Positions 43,323-53,518 are shown, counted from the first letter of the stretch. The stretch: 64,000 bases of DNA from Pseudomonadota bacterium (GCA_021787435.1 JAJYLY010000006.1:110720-174719); one strand, 5' to 3'. The notes: generated by a model from the sequence alone, not told the origin. Translations and numbers: made by a program.

Positions 43323-44066
43323 ATTAGAGTTCTGCGCAAGGCTAGGCGCAAGTTTGGCATCGCCGCACCCCGCCTGTCGGTGCGTCCTCATATCGCGTGG
43401 TATCTGCGCTGGGGCATGATGTTGCCGTTTATGCTGGCGACTCTGGCGCTGATCTGGTTTGCCTATAACAGTGGCCTTGAGTTTGCAGGTTTCCATAAAG
43501 GAGAATCCCAGCGGGAATTGAACAGCCTGCGTGAAAGGGTTGCAAGGCTGACAGATGAGAATGCTGAGCTTGGTAAAAAGGTCGCGCAATTTGAACAACA
43601 GATCCAGATGGAGCATGGGCGCAGCGAAGAGACTGCCCGCCAGATGAAGAGTCTGAATGACGAGAACCTGCGCTTGCAGGACGACCTGAATTTCTTTCAG
43701 AACCTGACTGCTGAAAAGGGCAAGGATGGCGAACTGGCAATTCATAGATTGATCTTGGAGCGTGACAAGATGCCCGGGGAATACCGTGTGAGCATGTTGT
43801 TGGTGCAGAGCGGTCAGCGCGCCAAAGAATTCACGGGGAGCTATCAGTTGGTCGTTACAGTGATGCAGAATGGACGCAAGTCGACCCAGCTATTCCCCTC
43901 TGTTGAGTCTGGGAATGAGCAGTTTCAGTTGAATTTCAAGTATTATATGCGCCTCGAACAGAGTTTTAGATTGCCGCAGAATTTGCAGCTTCTGAATGTT
44001 CAGGTCAGACTCTTCGAGCATGGCGTGGCAGAACCCAAAGCGCGCCAGAGCGTCAACCTTAGCTGA
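43323..44066 (+). CDS. DUF6776-like membrane-anchored coiled-coil protein
   Basis: Up to 247 residues. Residues about 20-60 contain the anchor (WYLRWGMMLPFMLATLALIWFAY region), followed by a long heptad-rich coiled coil (about 75-140: RELNSLRERVARLTDENAEL and onward) and a beta-rich periplasmic end (EYRVSMLLVQSG onward). The function is unknown; such proteins sit beside bactofilin genes. The only standard start is GTG at 43380. The open frame continues upstream with well-conserved-looking sequence (RRKFGIAAPRLSVRPH) to a possible ATT start at 43323 behind GGGAG. I give the longer version; 43380 is the conservative choice. Confidence 0.65.
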   Translation: MRVLRKARRKFGIAAPRLSVRPHIAWYLRWGMMLPFMLATLALIWFAYNSGLEFAGFHKGESQRELNSLRERVARLTDENAELGKKVAQFEQQIQMEHGRSEETARQMKSLNDENLRLQDDLNFFQNLTAEKGKDGELAIHRLILERDKMPGEYRVSMLLVQSGQRAKEFTGSYQLVVTVMQNGRKSTQLFPSVESGNEQFQLNFKYYMRLEQSFRLPQNLQLLNVQVRLFEHGVAEPKARQSVNLS

Positions 44067-44080
44067 TTGGAGGTTAACTT

Positions 44081-44485
44081 TTGTTCAACAAGAAACACAG
44101 CAAGCCGCCAAGCCGGATAGATACGCTGATCGGTGCAGGGGTTGTGATACAAGGCAATATCAGTTTCAGCGGCGGAATGCGCATAGATGGGGAAGTCAAC
44201 GGCAACGTAATAGCAATACCTGGCAAGCCGAGTACGTTGGTGCTGAGCGAGCAGGGTTGCGTGAACGGTGAGATCGGCGTCACGCACCTGGTCGTCAACG
44301 GGGCGATCTGTGGGACGGTGACCGCCAGTGAATATCTGGAACTTCATGCCAAGGCCAAGGTCGAAGGCGATGTGAACTATAAGATTCTGGAAATACAGGT
44401 GGGCGCAATCCTTGAAGGCCGCCTGATCAACATGAATGCTGCCGACCAGGATAACGTGGTGGCATTAAAAACGAGCAATGCCTAA
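44081..44485 (+). CDS. Bactofilin (polymer-forming cytoskeletal protein)
   Basis: A 134-residue protein built of the right-handed beta-helix repeat typical of bactofilins, here as DTLIGAGVVIQGNISFSGGM, RIDGEVNGNV, VNGAICGTVTASEYLEL and LEGRLINMN. Bactofilins form nucleotide-independent filaments at the membrane and organise cell-wall or polysaccharide enzymes. The start is TTG at 44081, supported by GGAGG 7 nt upstream. It is co-oriented with the DUF6776-like gene 14 bp before it. Confidence 0.9.
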   Translation: MFNKKHSKPPSRIDTLIGAGVVIQGNISFSGGMRIDGEVNGNVIAIPGKPSTLVLSEQGCVNGEIGVTHLVVNGAICGTVTASEYLELHAKAKVEGDVNYKILEIQVGAILEGRLINMNAADQDNVVALKTSNA

Positions 44486-44503
44486 ATTATTTAAGGAGAG
44501 ATC

Positions 44504-44857
44504 ATGAATGCAATGAATGAAATGGCCACAGATCTGCTGATTTTTACCGACAGCGCGGCATCTAAGGTGAAGCAGCTGATCGACGAAGAAGGGAATGCCG
44601 AGCTCAAGCTGCGCGTGTTTGTCAGCGGAGGCGGCTGTTCCGGTTTTCAGTACGGCTTTACTTTCGACGAAGTGGTCAATGAAGACGATACCGTGCTGGA
44701 CAAGAACGGTGTTCAGCTTTTGATCGACCCGATGAGCTTCCAGTATCTGTCGGGTGCGGAGATCGATTATCAGGAAGGTCTGGAGGGCGCGCAGTTCGTC
44801 ATCAAGAATCCGAATGCGACCACGACTTGCGGCTGCGGCTCGTCTTTCTCGGTTTAA
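44504..44857 (+). CDS. erpA: Iron-sulfur cluster insertion protein ErpA
   Basis: A 117-residue A-type Fe-S carrier. The three ligand cysteines are present, one in [11 protein letters not shown] and two in TTCGCGSSF near the C-terminus. ErpA passes clusters to apo-proteins such as IspG/IspH and respiratory enzymes. AAGGAGAG precedes the ATG. It ends before a strong terminator. Confidence 0.95.
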   Translation: MNAMNEMATDLLIFTDSAASKVKQLIDEEGNAELKLRVFVSGGGCSGFQYGFTFDEVVNEDDTVLDKNGVQLLIDPMSFQYLSGAEIDYQEGLEGAQFVIKNPNATTTCGCGSSFSV

Positions 44858-44878
44858 TAGCGTCAATCAAGGCAAAAG

Positions 44879-44910
44879 CAGGATGGGTTTTGAGCCCATC
44901 CTGTTTTTTT
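44879..44910 (+). terminator. Intrinsic terminator after erpA
   Basis: CAGGATGGG (44879-44887) and CCCATCCTG (44895-44903) form a 9-bp stem with a 7-nt loop, followed by seven T residues (44904-44910). It is a textbook Rho-independent terminator and also the apparent target of the group II intron remnant that begins 3 nt later. Confidence 0.93.
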
Positions 44911-44912
44911 AT

Positions 44913-45417
44913 GTGCGGCCAGCATGAGTGCACTCCTGCTGGTGCAAGTCCCGCTTGGATCGCAGCGAACGAAGTGAAGTGCAACTGCTTGAAGGCGACC
45001 GGGTGTGGGAAGCATGCCGGAGGTCAATGAGCGAACGGTTGAAAGCCTACTTGCTGATCTGGAAAGCCTATTTTGGACTTGCGAAAACGCCGAGCACCTG
45101 GCGAAATCTGGATGAATGGCCGCGACATCGGCTGAGGGCGATTCAACTCAAGCACTGGAAGGAAGCGAAGCAGCACCATAATACCGGGAGCGTAGGGCAT
45201 TGGGCGTAACAGAAACGGGTGCGAAACGAGTTTCGGGTAACTCGCGCTGCTGGTTGGTGCAATAGTGCTGGTGATATTAATCGAATGCTTGCCATTGCAC
45301 ACTTTGATCGCCTTGGCGTACACGGGTTCTCTTGACCTCAATTTCTCGAACAGCCCGGTGCGGAACCGCATGCCGGGTGGTGTGGCAGGGGTGAGATTAA
45401 TGTTAATCTGACCCTAT
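44913..45417 (+). mobile_element. Group II intron remnant (probably class C), internally deleted
   Basis: The left end GTGCGGCC at 44913 is the canonical group II intron start. The right end contains a domain-V-like hairpin (GCCCGGTGCGGAACC-GCATGCCGGGT, about 45352-45379) followed by GGTGTGGCAGGGG, and the element finishes near CCCTAT at 45417. Only about 505 bp remain instead of about 2 kb. Most of the reverse transcriptase is gone, leaving part of the maturase domain. Its position directly after a terminator T-run is the hallmark target of bacterial class C introns. Confidence 0.75.
44928..45209 (+). pseudogene. Group II intron maturase, C-terminal fragment
   Basis: The frame 44928-45209 contains ERLKAYLLIWKAYFGLAKTP and RNLDEWPRHRLRAIQLKHWK, which match the X/maturase end of group II intron-encoded proteins. 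No reverse transcriptase motif (such as YADD) is present. It lies inside the intron remnant and is not expected to make a functional protein. Confidence 0.72.
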
Positions 45418-45481
45418 GTCGATTGCGGTTCTTTCCATTTCGAGTGATGATGCGCGTATCCATGGTGACACCGAAGAGAAT

Positions 45482-47086
45482 ATGAAGCTGGCCATTGCAC
45501 AAATCAACTGCGTGCTGGGCGATCTGTCGGCCAATGTCGCAAAAATTCTGCGTTATGCCGAAGATGCCAGACTGGCCGGGGTCGAACTAATGTTGACGCC
45601 GGAGCTCAGCCTGTGCGGTTATCCGCCGGAAGACCTGTTGCTGCGCGACGGGTTTTTTCACGCCTGCCGAAAAGCTCTGGTCGATCTGGCGGCCACGATT
45701 TCCGGCATCAGCGTGATCGTGGGACATCCGCATGAGCAGGATGGCAAGCGTTATAACGCAGCTTCACTTTTGCAAGATGGCCGAATCGTTGCGACGTATT
45801 GTAAGCGCCTGTTGCCCAATTACTCGGTGTTCGATGAAGAGCGATATTTTGATCATGGAAATGAACCCCTGATGTTCGAACTTTCAGGCACCCGGTTCGG
45901 TATCAATATCTGCGAGGACGTGTGGGCGCCTGATGCTGCAAGGCGCGCGCATGAAGCGGGCGCAGAGGTCTTGCTGGTTCTGAATGCCTCGCCATATGCC
46001 GTGAATAAACAGGAGTCGCGCTATGAAACGCTGCGTCGGCGCGTCAGTGAAACCGGCATGCCGATTGTATATGCCAATATGGTGGGAGGTCAGGACGAGC
46101 TGGTCTTCGATGGAGGCTCTTTTGCGCTGGATGGTTCGGGCGCATTGACCGCGCAGTGCACTGTCTTCGAAGAGTGTTTGTCTTTGCTCGAAATCTCCGC
46201 GGATGCAAAGCCTTCTGGAAAAGTGGTCGCGCTGCCGGATGAGGATGAAGGGATATATCGTGCGCTTTGTCTGGGGCTTAAGGACTATATCGGCAAGAAC
46301 GGCTTTCCGGGTGTGCTTCTGGGTTTGTCTGGCGGCATTGATTCGGCCCTAACGCTTGCGATCGCAGTGGACGCGCTGGGAAAGGATCGTGTACACGCAG
46401 TGATGATGCCATCCCCTTATACCGCACAAATCAGCCTGGATGACTCGCGCGAAATGGTGGAGGTGCTCGGTGTGCGATACGACGAGTTTCCCATAGCGCC
46501 CATCCTCGAAAGTTATCTTGAGACGTTGAAGGCAAGTTTTGACGGGCTGGCTCAGGATACGACGGAAGAGAATCTGCAGGCGCGCATCCGCGGCAATTTG
46601 CTGATGGCGCTTTCCAACAAGCTGGGCTCTCTTGTGCTGACTACAGGCAACAAGTCCGAGATGAGCGTGGGTTACGCTACTTTGTATGGCGACATGTCAG
46701 GCGGGTTTTCCGTGCTGAAGGATGTAGGCAAGATGCAGGTATACCGTCTGGCGCATTATCGCAACAAGCATAGCAGGGTGATTCCTGAGCGCATCATCAC
46801 GCGCCCGCCCAGTGCCGAGCTGCGCCCAGATCAACTGGATCAGGATAGCCTGCCGCCTTACGAGGTGCTGGATGCCATTATGGAATGCTATGTGGAAAAG
46901 AATCTGTCCATTCCTCAAATTATCGATCTGGGCTTTGCCGAGGCGGATGTCCGCAGAGTGGTGGGTCTGATCAGGATCAGCGAATACAAGCGGCGGCAGG
47001 CGGCTGTCGGCGTGCGTATCACGGAGCGCAGCTACGGCAAGGACTGGCGTTATCCCATCACGGTGCGCTATCAGGATGACTTCTAA
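45482..47086 (+). CDS. nadE: Glutamine-dependent NAD+ synthetase
   Basis: About 534 residues in two domains. The N-terminal carbon-nitrogen hydrolase (glutaminase) has the glutamate in TPELSLCGYPPEDL, the lysine in CKRLLPNY and the cysteine in GINICEDVW. The C-terminal ATP-pyrophosphatase domain has GLSGGIDSALTL (about 281-292) and TTGNKSEMSVGYATLYGDM. It amidates nicotinate adenine dinucleotide. The ATG at 45482 fits the family start (MKLAIAQIN). The open frame to 45416 begins inside the intron end and is ignored. Confidence 0.94.
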   Translation: MKLAIAQINCVLGDLSANVAKILRYAEDARLAGVELMLTPELSLCGYPPEDLLLRDGFFHACRKALVDLAATISGISVIVGHPHEQDGKRYNAASLLQDGRIVATYCKRLLPNYSVFDEERYFDHGNEPLMFELSGTRFGINICEDVWAPDAARRAHEAGAEVLLVLNASPYAVNKQESRYETLRRRVSETGMPIVYANMVGGQDELVFDGGSFALDGSGALTAQCTVFEECLSLLEISADAKPSGKVVALPDEDEGIYRALCLGLKDYIGKNGFPGVLLGLSGGIDSALTLAIAVDALGKDRVHAVMMPSPYTAQISLDDSREMVEVLGVRYDEFPIAPILESYLETLKASFDGLAQDTTEENLQARIRGNLLMALSNKLGSLVLTTGNKSEMSVGYATLYGDMSGGFSVLKDVGKMQVYRLAHYRNKHSRVIPERIITRPPSAELRPDQLDQDSLPPYEVLDAIMECYVEKNLSIPQIIDLGFAEADVRRVVGLIRISEYKRRQAAVGVRITERSYGKDWRYPITVRYQDDF

Positions 47087-47164
47087 GCGTAATGCCTGGA
47101 ATTGCAGGCTGGCCGAGGGCTAAAATAAGTCTGTCGCTTCATCCTTTCTTTTGGCTGCAGTATT

Positions 47165-47173
47165 TGCTATAAT
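47165..47173 (+). promoter_or_regulatory. Extended -10 promoter before rimP
   Basis: TGC-TATAAT at 47165-47173 is a perfect extended -10 element (TG-N-TATAAT). No good -35 element is seen 17 bp upstream, which extended -10 promoters do not need. The start point would be near 47180, giving a leader of about 46 nt that contains a small hairpin. Confidence 0.65.
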
Positions 47174-47188
47174 CCGCGCGGTTTAGAT

Positions 47189-47208
47189 GGGCTTAATGCC
47201 CGTTTTTT
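47189..47208 (+). promoter_or_regulatory. Terminator-like hairpin in the rimP leader
   Basis: GGGC (47189-47192) and GCCC (47198-47201) form a short stem around TTAAT, followed by G and six T residues (47203-47208). It sits between the promoter and the rimP ATG at 47226, so it is placed like a small attenuator of the rimP-nusA-infB operon rather than like the end of nadE. Confidence 0.5.
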
Positions 47209-47225
47209 ATTTGTGGGTTGCAATC

Positions 47226-47651
47226 ATGGATGTGGTCAGGCTGGTAGAAAAAACGGTCGCAGGTTTGGGCTATGAGCTGGTGGATGTCGAGCGTGCAGGG
47301 CGCGGCCTCTTGCGCGTATTCATCGACAAGCCCGAGGGGATCGCTGTGGAAGATTGCCAGTTGGTCAGTAACCAACTGACCCGTCTTTTTGCGGTCGAGA
47401 ATGTCGATTATGCAAGGCTGGAGGTCTCGTCTCCAGGGCTTGATAGAGTGCTGAAGAAAGAGGCTGATTTCATTCGCTTCAAGGGTGAAAAAGCGCAGAT
47501 AAAATTGCGCATGCCGATCGCAACGCGCAAGAATTTTACCGGTACGATAGGTGAGCTCGAGGCGGGCTTGTTGCAGTTGGATGTGGATGGTGTAACGGTT
47601 GAAATCGAGCTGACCAATGTGGATAAGGCGCGTTTGGTGCCCACTTTTTAG
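47226..47651 (+). CDS. rimP: Ribosome maturation factor RimP
   Basis: A 141-residue protein needed for 30S subunit maturation. It contains [16 protein letters not shown] near the start and [21 protein letters not shown] in the middle (about 72-92), the hallmark region of RimP. The ATG at 47226 is the family start; the 13 extra codons of the longer frame overlap the leader hairpin. It heads the classical rimP-nusA-infB operon. Confidence 0.95.
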   Translation: MDVVRLVEKTVAGLGYELVDVERAGRGLLRVFIDKPEGIAVEDCQLVSNQLTRLFAVENVDYARLEVSSPGLDRVLKKEADFIRFKGEKAQIKLRMPIATRKNFTGTIGELEAGLLQLDVDGVTVEIELTNVDKARLVPTF

Positions 47652-47690
47652 AATTTTATGCCCGCCATGGGCAGATAGCAGGAGAATGGT

Positions 47691-49163
47691 ATGAGTCGTG
47701 AAGTATTGTTGCTGGTAGATGCGCTGTCCCGTGAAAAGAACGTGGATAAGGAAGTCGTGTTTGCTGCGTTGGAGTCCGCGCTGGCATCGGCGACCAAGAA
47801 ACGCTTCGAGGACGAGGCCGATGTGCGCGTCGCAATCGACCGCAACACGGGCGAATTCGAGTCTTTCCGTCGCTGGGAGGTGATGGACGATGAAACCTTT
47901 GAGACGCCGGATTTGCATATCAAGCTGGAAGAGGCGCAAAAGCGCAATCCCGATATTCAGCTGGGCGAATTTGTCGAAGAGCCGCTGGAATCGATCGATT
48001 TCGGTCGCATCGGGGCGCAGGCGGCCAAGCAGGTGATCTTCCAGAAGATACGTGATGCAGAACGCGAGCAGATTCTGGCCGACTTCATGGATCGCAAGGA
48101 GCATCTGGTGTCCGGCACGGTCAAACGTCTAGAACGCGGCAACGCGATTGTCGAGTTTGGCAAGATAGAGGCGTTGTTGCCGCGCGATCAGATGATACCC
48201 AAGGAAAACATGCGCATCGGCGATCGCGTCAGAGCGCATCTGCTGCGCGTCGATCGCGGACCAAGGGGCCCGCAGGTGATCCTGTCGCGTACCTCGACGG
48301 ATTTGTTGATTAAGCTGTTTGAACTTGAAGTGCCCGAGATCGAAGAGAATCTGCTGGAGATTGTTGCTGCTGCGCGCGATCCCGGTTCGCGTGCCAAGAT
48401 CGCCGTGCTGTCGCACGATCAGCGCATAGACCCGATCGGCACCTGTGTGGGGATGCGCGGTTCCCGCGTGCAGAGCGTGACCAATGAGCTGGCCGGCGAG
48501 CGCGTTGATATCATCCTGTGGTCTGAAGACCCTGCAACCTATGTGATCAATTCGCTGGCGCCTGCTGAAATTTCCAGCATTGTGGTGGACGAAGAGCGAC
48601 ACAGCATGGATGTGGTGGTTGAAGAAGAGAATCTGGCGCAGGCAATCGGGCGGGGTGGACAGAATGTCCGCCTAGCAAGCGAAATGACCGGATGGGAGCT
48701 TAATATCATGACTGTCGAACAGGCGCGCGAAAAACACGACCAGGAGTTTGACAAGATACGCGTTGTCTTCATGGAGAAGCTGGATGTCGACGAGGAAGTG
48801 GCCGATATCCTGGTGCAGGAAGGCTTTGCAACGCTGGAAGAAGTGGCTTATGTGCCGGTGGAAGAAATGCTGGAAATCGAGACATTTGATGAGGCGACCG
48901 TCACCGAGTTGCGCAGCCGCGCAAGAAACGCGCTTCTGAATGCCGCGCTGGTAAAAGAAGAGAAGCTGGAACATGGCATTGATGATTTGCTTAAACTAGA
49001 TGGCATGAATGAGGATCTGGTTCGCGTGCTGTCCGCCAAGGGTATAAACACGCAGGAACAACTGGCGGATCTGGATGTCGATGAACTGGTGGAATTGTCC
49101 GGAATGGATGCTGATGCTGCCAATGCGCTAATCATGGCGGCGCGCGCACCCTGGTTCGCATAG
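47691..49163 (+). CDS. nusA: Transcription termination/antitermination protein NusA
   Basis: A 490-residue RNA-polymerase-binding factor. The order of domains is an N-terminal RNAP-binding domain (1-130), S1 (about 135-200, [17 protein letters not shown]), KH1 ([21 protein letters not shown]), KH2 ([13 protein letters not shown]), and two C-terminal acidic helix-hairpin repeats (about 360-490). It controls pausing, termination and antitermination. AGGAG precedes the ATG. Confidence 0.97.
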   Translation: MSREVLLLVDALSREKNVDKEVVFAALESALASATKKRFEDEADVRVAIDRNTGEFESFRRWEVMDDETFETPDLHIKLEEAQKRNPDIQLGEFVEEPLESIDFGRIGAQAAKQVIFQKIRDAEREQILADFMDRKEHLVSGTVKRLERGNAIVEFGKIEALLPRDQMIPKENMRIGDRVRAHLLRVDRGPRGPQVILSRTSTDLLIKLFELEVPEIEENLLEIVAAARDPGSRAKIAVLSHDQRIDPIGTCVGMRGSRVQSVTNELAGERVDIILWSEDPATYVINSLAPAEISSIVVDEERHSMDVVVEEENLAQAIGRGGQNVRLASEMTGWELNIMTVEQAREKHDQEFDKIRVVFMEKLDVDEEVADILVQEGFATLEEVAYVPVEEMLEIETFDEATVTELRSRARNALLNAALVKEEKLEHGIDDLLKLDGMNEDLVRVLSAKGINTQEQLADLDVDELVELSGMDADAANALIMAARAPWFA

Positions 49164-49198
49164 CGCGGCAGACAGATGGAGTTGTTAAAAGGATGGTA

Positions 49199-51814
49199 AT
49201 GGGAAAATTAGACGTAACACAATTTGCGGCTGAGCTTGGGCTGACAGTGAACTTGTTGCTTGAGCAATTGCACGCTGCAGGTGGCACGCAAACCAAAGCG
49301 ACGGATGCCGTATCCGAAAAGGATAAGGCTCGTTTGCTTGAGCATTTGCGGGTGGCGCACGGCGCGGATCAGGGTGCAAAGAAAATCACGTTGACGCGCC
49401 GCGAAACCACGGAGATTCAAAGCTCGGACAGGTCAGGACGCGCTCGTACCATTCAGGTTGAGGTGCGCAAGCGCCGTGTTGTAGCCCCTCCGCCTTTGGA
49501 GACGGTTCAGGCCGCAGCGGTTGAACAAATCAAAGTGCTGAATAGCGATCAGATTGCAGCCCGCGAGCAGGAAGCGCGCTTGCAGGCTGAACTGGCTGCG
49601 CGTCAGGAAGCTGAATTGCAAGCTCGTCAGGCATTCAACAAGCGCAAGGCGGAAAAGCAGGTGCAAATGGAAGCACCCAAGGCGCCTGCCCAGCTTGAAA
49701 AAACTAAGGCTGCGGAGGCAATACCAGCAACAGCTGAGGCAGTGGTGCCGATGCCCGTTGCGGAACAGCCTGCAGCAGAACCCGCTCAAGGCACTTTGCA
49801 CAAGCCTGCAATGCGGCCTGGTGATAAGGTGGTAAGGCCGGACAGAAAGCCCAAAGCGGAAGCCAAGGCGGCACCTGCCGCACGCGAGGACATGCCGGGC
49901 AAGCGTGCGCCGGGGAAGGCGGCATTGCGTGTGCCTGGCAAGACTGCGGCCAAGGAAAAATCCTGGGCGATGCCGGTTCGCGCGCCCAAGCATGGTAGGC
50001 ATGAAAAGCATGTGGCTGAAGAGGTCGCTCATGCATTCACGTTGCCGACGGAAGCGGTGGTTCGCGAGATATCTGTCCCTGAAACCATCGTCGTTGCGGA
50101 ATTGGCGCAAAAGCTGTCAGTCAAGGCGGTCGAGATCATCAAGGTGTTGATGAAGCTCGGTATGATGGTGACCATCAACCAGGTTCTGGATCAGGAAACA
50201 GCCATGATTGTGGTAGAAGAACTGGGCCATGTTGCCAAGGCGGCAAAACTGGACGATCCGGATGCCTATCTGATAGACGATGAAGTGCATCATGATGTGC
50301 CGCTTGAGCCACGCGCCCCGGTCGTGACCGTGATGGGTCACGTCGATCACGGCAAGACGTCATTGCTCGATTACATACGTCGCACCCGCGTTGTCTCGGG
50401 AGAGGCGGGGGGCATCACTCAGCATATCGGCGCCTATCATGTGGAAACGCCGCGCGGCATGATCTCATTCCTGGATACACCGGGTCACGAGGCGTTTACA
50501 GCGATGCGCGCGCGCGGTGCCAAGGCGACCGATATTGTCATTCTGGTGGTGGCGGCTGACGATGGCGTGATGCCGCAGACCAAGGAGGCGATCGCGCATG
50601 CCAGGGCGGGCAACGTGCCGCTGGTGGTGGCAATCACCAAGGTGGACAAGCCTGATGCGAATATAGAACGCGTCAAGCAGGAACTGGTATCCGAGGGGGT
50701 TGTGCCGGAAGATTGGGGCGGCGATGCGATGTTCGTCGAGGTCTCATCCAAGTCGGGCCAAGGCATAGATCAGTTGCTGGAAGCCGTACTGCTGCAGGCT
50801 GAACTGATGGAATTAAAAGCGCCGCGCGATTGCAATGCCAAGGGGTTGGTGATCGAGGCGCGTCTTGATAAGGGCAAGGGTCCTGTTGCGACCGTGCTGA
50901 TACAGTCTGGCACGATGAAACGTGGCGATGCAGTGCTGATCGGCTCCGTCTTCGGGCGCGTGCGCGCGATGCTTGATGAAAACGGCAAGGTCGTGCTTGA
51001 GGCGGGACCTTCTATTCCTGTGGAAATTCAGGGATTGTCCGAGGTGCCTGATGCGGGCGAAGAGTTAATGGTGCTGTCCGATGAGAAGCGTGCGCGTGAG
51101 ATTGCGCTGTTCCGTCAGGGCAAGTATCGTGGCGTGAAACTGGCGCAACAGCAGGCAGCCAAGCTGGAAAACATGTTCGACCACTTGGCCGAAGGCGAGG
51201 TTCGCACCTTGTCTCTCATCGTGAAGTCAGACGTGCAGGGCTCTGCCGAGGCCATTGCGCAAACCCTGCAGAAGCTCTCTACAGATGAGGTCAAGGTAAA
51301 TCTGATACACAGCGGGGTCGGTTCGATCAATGAATCGGATATCAATCTGGCTCTGGCTTCCAAGGCGGTTCTGATTGGCTTTAATACGCGTACCGATGCG
51401 CCTGCGCGCAGGCTCGCCGAATCGACCGGTGTTCAGATACGTAACTACAGCGTGATTTATGCGATGGTGGACGACATCAAGACGGCATTGTCCGGTATGC
51501 TGGCTCCGGAGAAGAAGGAAAGTATCCTGGGCATGGTCGAAGTGCGCCAGGTGTTTGTGGTCTCCAAAGTTGGCACCATTGCAGGCTGTATGGTTCTGGA
51601 AGGTGTGGTCAAGCGCGGCTGCAAGGTTCGCGTGATGCGTGGCAATGAGATGATACACGAGGGAGAGCTCGACTCTCTGAAGCGCTTCAAGGATGACGTC
51701 AAGGAAGTGCGTTCGAATTTCGAATGCGGTCTGTCGGTCAAGAATTTCAATGATCTGCAGGTTGGCGACAAGCTTGAAGCCTATGAGATCGTCGAGGTTG
51801 CGCGTACCCTGTAA
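49199..51814 (+). CDS. infB: Translation initiation factor IF-2
   Basis: An 871-residue GTPase that brings fMet-tRNA to the 30S subunit. The N-terminal IF2-N domain ([15 protein letters not shown]) is followed by a low-complexity, Ala/Lys/Glu-rich linker (about 100-290). The G domain has [12 protein letters not shown] (G1), DTPGHEAF (G3) and TKVDKPDAN (G4). Domains C1 and C2 end with [24 protein letters not shown] at 49199 is preferred over 49193 because AAGG is correctly spaced. The stop overlaps rbfA (TAATG). Confidence 0.97.
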   Translation: MGKLDVTQFAAELGLTVNLLLEQLHAAGGTQTKATDAVSEKDKARLLEHLRVAHGADQGAKKITLTRRETTEIQSSDRSGRARTIQVEVRKRRVVAPPPLETVQAAAVEQIKVLNSDQIAAREQEARLQAELAARQEAELQARQAFNKRKAEKQVQMEAPKAPAQLEKTKAAEAIPATAEAVVPMPVAEQPAAEPAQGTLHKPAMRPGDKVVRPDRKPKAEAKAAPAAREDMPGKRAPGKAALRVPGKTAAKEKSWAMPVRAPKHGRHEKHVAEEVAHAFTLPTEAVVREISVPETIVVAELAQKLSVKAVEIIKVLMKLGMMVTINQVLDQETAMIVVEELGHVAKAAKLDDPDAYLIDDEVHHDVPLEPRAPVVTVMGHVDHGKTSLLDYIRRTRVVSGEAGGITQHIGAYHVETPRGMISFLDTPGHEAFTAMRARGAKATDIVILVVAADDGVMPQTKEAIAHARAGNVPLVVAITKVDKPDANIERVKQELVSEGVVPEDWGGDAMFVEVSSKSGQGIDQLLEAVLLQAELMELKAPRDCNAKGLVIEARLDKGKGPVATVLIQSGTMKRGDAVLIGSVFGRVRAMLDENGKVVLEAGPSIPVEIQGLSEVPDAGEELMVLSDEKRAREIALFRQGKYRGVKLAQQQAAKLENMFDHLAEGEVRTLSLIVKSDVQGSAEAIAQTLQKLSTDEVKVNLIHSGVGSINESDINLALASKAVLIGFNTRTDAPARRLAESTGVQIRNYSVIYAMVDDIKTALSGMLAPEKKESILGMVEVRQVFVVSKVGTIAGCMVLEGVVKRGCKVRVMRGNEMIHEGELDSLKRFKDDVKEVRSNFECGLSVKNFNDLQVGDKLEAYEIVEVARTL

Positions 51815-52179
51815 TGGCTAACTTTGCGAGAACAGAACGTATCGGTCAGCAGATCCAGCGCGAGATTGCGGAATTGATCCGACTGGAAGTAAATGATCCG
51901 CGCGTGAAATTGGTCACCGTCACAGGGGTCGACGTTGCAAGCGATTATTCGCACGCGAAGATTTTTTTCACGCGTCTGGACGGCAGGCAGGAAGAGGCAC
52001 AGCAGGGGCTGGAACGGGCTGCAGGCTTTTTGCGCAGCCGCCTTGCGCACAGCATCAAGTTGCGCATTATGCCGCAATTGCATTTTGTGTATGACGCCTC
52101 TGTCGAGCGCGGCAGCCATCTGTCCCAACTCATCGATCAGGCGGTCGCCAGCGATTTGCATCTTGACGAAGAAAAATAA
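51814..52179 (+). CDS. rbfA: Ribosome-binding factor A
   Basis: A 121-residue KH-like protein involved in 16S rRNA 5' end maturation and cold adaptation. It begins [22 protein letters not shown], with [25 protein letters not shown] following, and ends with [20 protein letters not shown], all typical. It overlaps infB by one base and overlaps the inferred truB start by 17 bp. Confidence 0.96.
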   Translation: MANFARTERIGQQIQREIAELIRLEVNDPRVKLVTVTGVDVASDYSHAKIFFTRLDGRQEEAQQGLERAAGFLRSRLAHSIKLRIMPQLHFVYDASVERGSHLSQLIDQAVASDLHLDEEK

Positions 52180-53116
52180 CCTGATAGCGCGCACTTGGCG
52201 ATCGCTTGACGGCGTGTTGCTGTTTGACAAGTCGCGTGGATTAAGCTCAAACACGGCGCTTCAAAAGATACGTCGCCTGTTCAATGCGGAAAAGGCAGGA
52301 CATACCGGCACGCTGGATCCGATGGCCACGGGATTGCTGCCGGTCTGTTTCGGCGAGGCGACCAAATTTTCCAATGAACTTCTGGATGCGGACAAGTCCT
52401 ATGATGCGACTTTGCGTCTTGGGCAGACGACGACGACAGGCGATGCAGAAGGCGAGATCACATCGGAGCGGGCTGTGGATTTTGCACAGTCCGACCTTGA
52501 TCGCGTGCTGATGCAGTTTCTCGGCGAAATAGAGCAGCTGCCGCCCATGCACAGCGCGCTTAAATTTCAGGGCAAACCGCTGTACGAATACATACGCAAG
52601 GGAATTACCATTGAGCGGCAGCTTCGTCGCGTCGTGATACACGAGTTGGCTGTGAATCGATGGTCGGGCAATGAAATGGACATTTCAGTGCGTTGTAGCA
52701 AGGGTACCTATGTGCGAACGCTGGCCGAGGATATCGGCCGTGCATTGGGATGCGGCGCGCATTTGATCGCGCTACGTCGCACGGCGATTGCACATTTCAG
52801 TTTGAGAGATGCCCGCGACCTGCCTACCCTGACCGCAATGAATGATGCTGAGCGCGAGGCGTGTGTGTTGCCTTTATCTTGTCTGATGCCTGACATGCCC
52901 AGACTGGACCTTGATGCGAAAGAGATCAGGCGTCTGGCGCAGGGGCAGCGGCTGGGGATGGATACCGGGCTGCCCGATGGAAAGCTGGCTATATACGGGC
53001 CGAACGGCTTTGTTGGGACGGGATTGCAAGAGGGGCGCCGCATCGCCCCGGATCGCCTGTTGTCTTCCGTGGCCAGACAGGCATCTGCCACGGAATTCAC
53101 GGAAGTGGTTGAGTAG
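52163..53116 (+). CDS. truB: tRNA pseudouridine(55) synthase TruB
   Basis: About 317 residues. It makes pseudouridine 55 in the T loop of tRNAs. The catalytic aspartate lies in [16 protein letters not shown] (about residue 49). [21 protein letters not shown] and [15 protein letters not shown] are family motifs, and the C-terminal TruB/PUA-like end follows. The open frame extends far into rbfA. TTG at 52163 gives the usual N-terminus ([20 protein letters not shown]) and is my choice; the ribosome-binding site is weak, so translation is probably coupled to rbfA. Confidence 0.93.
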   Translation: MTKKNNLIARTWRSLDGVLLFDKSRGLSSNTALQKIRRLFNAEKAGHTGTLDPMATGLLPVCFGEATKFSNELLDADKSYDATLRLGQTTTTGDAEGEITSERAVDFAQSDLDRVLMQFLGEIEQLPPMHSALKFQGKPLYEYIRKGITIERQLRRVVIHELAVNRWSGNEMDISVRCSKGTYVRTLAEDIGRALGCGAHLIALRRTAIAHFSLRDARDLPTLTAMNDAEREACVLPLSCLMPDMPRLDLDAKEIRRLAQGQRLGMDTGLPDGKLAIYGPNGFVGTGLQEGRRIAPDRLLSSVARQASATEFTEVVE

Positions 53117-53138
53117 TCACTGCATTCAAGAGTACAAT
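53109..53138 (+). promoter_or_regulatory. Promoter of rpsO
   Basis: TTGAGT at 53109-53114 and TACAAT at 53133-53138 with an 18-bp spacer form a plausible sigma-70 promoter. The -35 overlaps the last bases of truB. rpsO commonly has its own promoter at this place. Confidence 0.5.
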
Positions 53139-53167
53139 ACGTCACTTTTTTTAGGAGAGCATAACCA

Positions 53168-53437
53168 ATGGCAATCACCGCCGCGCAAAAAGCGCAAATC
53201 GTAACCGAATATCAACGTGCTGTCGCTGACACGGGCTCCCCGGAAGTACAGATAGCTCTGATCACTGCACGCATCGCTTATCTGACAGATCACTTCAAAG
53301 ATAATGTCAAGGATCACCATTCCCGTCGCGGCCTCTTGCGACTGGTCAGTCGTCGCCGCAAACTGCTTGACTATCTGAAAAGAAAGAACGAGACGAGTTA
53401 CCAGAATCTGATCAAACGCCTGGAAATTCGTAAGTAA
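53168..53437 (+). CDS. rpsO: 30S ribosomal protein S15
   Basis: An 89-residue ribosomal protein. [22 protein letters not shown] and [23 protein letters not shown] are complete S15 signatures. AGGAG precedes the ATG. It is followed by pnp, the conserved rpsO-pnp pair. Confidence 0.97.
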   Translation: MAITAAQKAQIVTEYQRAVADTGSPEVQIALITARIAYLTDHFKDNVKDHHSRRGLLRLVSRRRKLLDYLKRKNETSYQNLIKRLEIRK

Positions 53438-53443
53438 TCAAAG

Positions 53444-53463
53444 CGGGTCGCGGATGCGGCCCG
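53444..53463 (+). terminator. Hairpin between rpsO and pnp
   Basis: CGGGTC (53444-53449) and GGCCCG (53458-53463) form a 6-bp stem including one G-T pair with an 8-nt loop, followed by TGTCTTTTGTC. It is probably a partial terminator or processing hairpin, as known for the rpsO-pnp junction in other bacteria. Confidence 0.5.
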
Positions 53464-53518
53464 TGTCTTTTGTCCCGTTTAATTTGATGGCGCGTCACGC
53501 CTGCTAAAGAGGTCTATC

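Noticed and set aside
45416..45481. nadE start at 45416
   Set aside because: This ATG lies at the very end of the group II intron remnant, and the 22 extra residues do not resemble NadE; the family start is at 45482.
51935..52162. truB start inside rbfA
   Set aside because: The frame is open by chance through rbfA, but the predicted residues are unlike TruB; the similarity begins after the TTG at 52163.
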